Shown: positions 62,522-64,000 of the stretch, in pieces
Numbering within the stretch: the stretch's first letter is position 1
Layout: every line of letters starts with the position of its first letter
DNA from: Rhizobium terrae
GTDB taxonomy: Bacteria > Pseudomonadota > Alphaproteobacteria > Rhizobiales > Rhizobiaceae
NCBI RefSeq assembly: GCF_003425685.1
Contig: NZ_QJKM01000004.1
Location: 1 to 64,000 of the forward strand
Length of the DNA stretch: 64,000 nt
Direction: 5' to 3'
Made by a program: the position numbers and the translations under genes
Notes under the pieces: model-generated
What the model was told of the DNA's origin: nothing
Databases searched by the model: none
What the model saw: only the letters and a program-made list of their open reading frames with translations

Positions 62522-63386
62522 TCATTTTTGCAAACTCAAAACTGCATTGATCACGGCGCCCCGTCTGGCGATCTTCTCGCTGCCACGACGCCAGAACACA
62601 ACGTATTCATAGGTCACGGCCGGATGAAAGGAGATCGACTTCAGATCGAACATCGCACATTGCCGCGCAATGAAATCGTTCACCACCGTGATTGCAGAGC
62701 CCTACGCGGCAAACGCGGCGACAAAGCCGACGGCGTCCGTACGCACCCTGACATTCGGGCTACTTCCCTTGTGGGTGAAGGCGTTCAGCACCAGTCGGTT
62801 TGAAGAAAACTCACGATCCAGCGTGATCATGTGCTCCGATGAAACGTCCTCGGCGGTGAACCGTTCCTTCCCCGCAAGAGGGTGATCCGGCCGGACCAGG
62901 CAGACGCTGCTGCCCCTGGAAATCGTCTTCCATTCGAAAAAAACGTTCGTCGAGCGGCAACCGGGAAATTCCAATGTCCGCCTCTCCCGTCAGCACATGC
63001 TGGGCGATCTGATCTTGGCCCTGAGCCCGGATGTAGAATTCCAGCCAGGATTGGTCCGCTCGACTCCGCCACGAGTTTCGGGAGCATGGACAGGCAGACG
63101 ATATGCGGCGCGGCGATACTAAGGCTATTACGGGCGACGGCGAAGGATCCGACGATCTCCCGCTCCATATGACCGAGTGCCTCGAAATGCCGTCGATCCG
63201 GTGGTAAATCTCGATGGCGCGCGTGGTGGGGATCAGGCCGCAGCGATCCCTCACGAAAAGTTTTTCGCCGACCAGCTTCTCTAAAAGCTTGAGTTGCTGG
63301 CAGCCGGCTGACTGGGTGATGTGCAGGTTTTTGACGCGCGCCGGGTCCATCCGGATCAGATGATCTCCCTGAAGGTCTGGGCTCAC
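62522..63386 (-). pseudogene. LysR-family regulator, disrupted
   Basis: In order on the minus strand are a damaged HTH (LHITQSAGCQQLKLLEKLVG, EKLFVRDRCGLIPTTRAIEI) and, in other frames, MEREIVGSFAVARNSLSIAA with HIVCLSMLPKLVAES. Then come VFFEWKTISRGSSVCLVRPD and AGKERFTAEDVSSEHMITLD, to DAVGFVAAFAA. An in-frame TAG at 62702-62704 is followed by GSAITVVNDFIARQ and AMFDLKSISFHPAVTYEYVV to a TGA at 62522. At least two frameshifts and one nonsense codon show it is dead. It resembles a nodD-unrelated, ordinary LysR. Confidence 0.75.
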
Positions 63387-63453
63387 CTCAGCCCGTCCTC
63401 TAAATTAAATTTGGGAAACCCTTTTCTCGCCGAAAGGCTTATGTTACACGTGC

Positions 63454-63471
63454 TGAGAAACCGGTTTCTCA
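63454..63471. promoter_or_regulatory. 18-bp perfect palindrome, LacI-type operator
   Basis: TGAGAAACC and GGTTTCTCA abut (63454-63471) with the central CG typical of LacI/GalR operators. The right end touches the AAGGAG ribosome-binding site of the regulator gene, so binding would repress that gene itself. Confidence 0.75.
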
Positions 63472-63480
63472 AGGAGATGT

Positions 63481-64000
63481 ATGGTGGTTGCCGCCAATCT
63501 CGATGTTCGTATAACAATTTACGATGTGGCGGAGGCTGCGGGGGTCAGCACTGCGACTGCATCCAAAGCTTTGAATGGAACTGGGCGGGTTTCGAGTGAA
63601 ACGCGCGCTCGTATCAAGCAGGTGGCATCGGATCTCGGTTTTCGCCCGAATGCGCTTGCCCGCAGCCTTACCCGAAAGCGCAGTTTTACCGTTGGTCTTC
63701 TGACGGACGACACCTACGGCCGCTTCACCCTGCCGGTTATGGCCGGGATTTCCGAAGGTTTGATTGATCACGGCGTGTCAGTCTTCCTCTGCGCGATCGA
63801 GAACAGTCCCGAGCTCGCGAAGACGCATGTGGATGCGATGCTTGACAAGCAGATCGATGGCATCATTGCGACCGGCAAGCGTGTAGACAGATCGCTGCCG
63901 GTCGATCTCGGTCATCTTCCCATTCCCGTTGTGTATGCGTTGACTGCTGGACCCGCCGATGCCGTAACACTCGTGCCGGATGACCGGCAAGGCACGAGCG
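63481..64000 (+). CDS. LacI-family transcriptional regulator, N-terminal 173 aa (runs off window)
   Basis: ATG 63481 with AAGGAG at 63471-63476. LacI HTH: ITIYDVAEAAGVSTATASKA, LNGTGRVSSETRARIKQVAS, DLGFRPNALARSLTRKRS (hinge helix). The periplasmic-binding-protein-like sensor follows (TVGLLTDDTYGRFTLPVMAG, DAMLDKQIDGIIATGK). The frame is open to the window end, so the C-terminal half is outside. It probably controls a sugar-type operon to the right and itself via the adjacent palindrome. Confidence 0.9.
   Translation, partial: MVVAANLDVRITIYDVAEAAGVSTATASKALNGTGRVSSETRARIKQVASDLGFRPNALARSLTRKRSFTVGLLTDDTYGRFTLPVMAGISEGLIDHGVSVFLCAIENSPELAKTHVDAMLDKQIDGIIATGKRVDRSLPVDLGHLPIPVVYALTAGPADAVTLVPDDRQGTS

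Noticed and set aside
1..64000. CRISPR arrays, tRNA and rRNA genes
   Set aside because: No spaced direct-repeat array and no cloverleaf or rRNA-like sequence was noticed by reading; tRNAscan-SE and Infernal would settle this.

Overview
The window is GC-rich alphaproteobacterial DNA, most likely an accessory replicon (plasmid or chromid) of a Rhizobium/Agrobacterium/Sinorhizobium-type bacterium. The evidence is a SyrB-like protein, a pRiA4b ORF-3-like remnant, an IS21-type transposon end, a dense set of ABC uptake systems with LysR/GntR/IclR/DeoR/LacI regulators, and typical rhizobial operon packing with ATGA overlaps.

Region 1 (1-13.1 kb) is a patchwork. It holds the tail of an IS21 istB gene with its end repeats, a membrane-anchored beta-propeller-like protein, a degenerate LysR pseudogene, a small secreted protein, a LysR/NmrA-type oxidoreductase pair, a DHA2 MFS exporter, an epoxide-hydrolase fragment, a Tat-exported alpha/beta hydrolase divergent from an HxlR regulator, a nucleotidyltransferase-HEPN protein, a WGR-domain remnant, a SyrB-like protein with a companion sharing its C-terminal coiled coil, and a broken copper-type P-ATPase.

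Region 2 (13.1-23.6 kb) is an intact catabolic and transport cluster: a small-molecule kinase plus class III aminotransferase pair, an SDR dehydrogenase, a polyamine-type ABC importer (binding protein, ATPase, two permeases), an isochorismatase-like hydrolase, a DeoR regulator and a DmpA-type aminopeptidase. Strong dyads sit in front of its transcription units.

Region 3 (24-62.3 kb) is the most striking part. Nine copies of one palindrome (TTGCGATC-N3-GATCGCAA) sit in promoter regions across 36 kb. They precede a peptide-type ABC importer with one translocon and three separately encoded binding proteins, a GntR/FCD regulator, PuuA-like and PuuC-like enzymes, a second aldehyde dehydrogenase, a MOSC/FAD/2Fe-2S fusion reductase, two omega-aminotransferases, a carnitine-dehydrogenase-like enzyme, a BKACE enzyme, a SIP-type flavin reductase, four NylB-like serine amide hydrolases, an RraA-like protein, an HDAC-like deacetylase, a C45 Ntn amidohydrolase and two esterases. 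I read this as one regulon for importing and dismantling amide-linked, amine-containing compounds: hydrolases release amines, transaminases or gamma-glutamylation plus aldehyde dehydrogenases oxidise them, and the hydroxyacid dehydrogenase with BKACE cleaves the carbon chain. The substrate is unknown. Embedded in it, HyuA/HyuB and an IclR regulator have their own 35-bp palindrome.

Region 4 (62.5-64 kb) is a LysR pseudogene followed by the start of a LacI-type regulator with its own operator; that gene runs off the window end.
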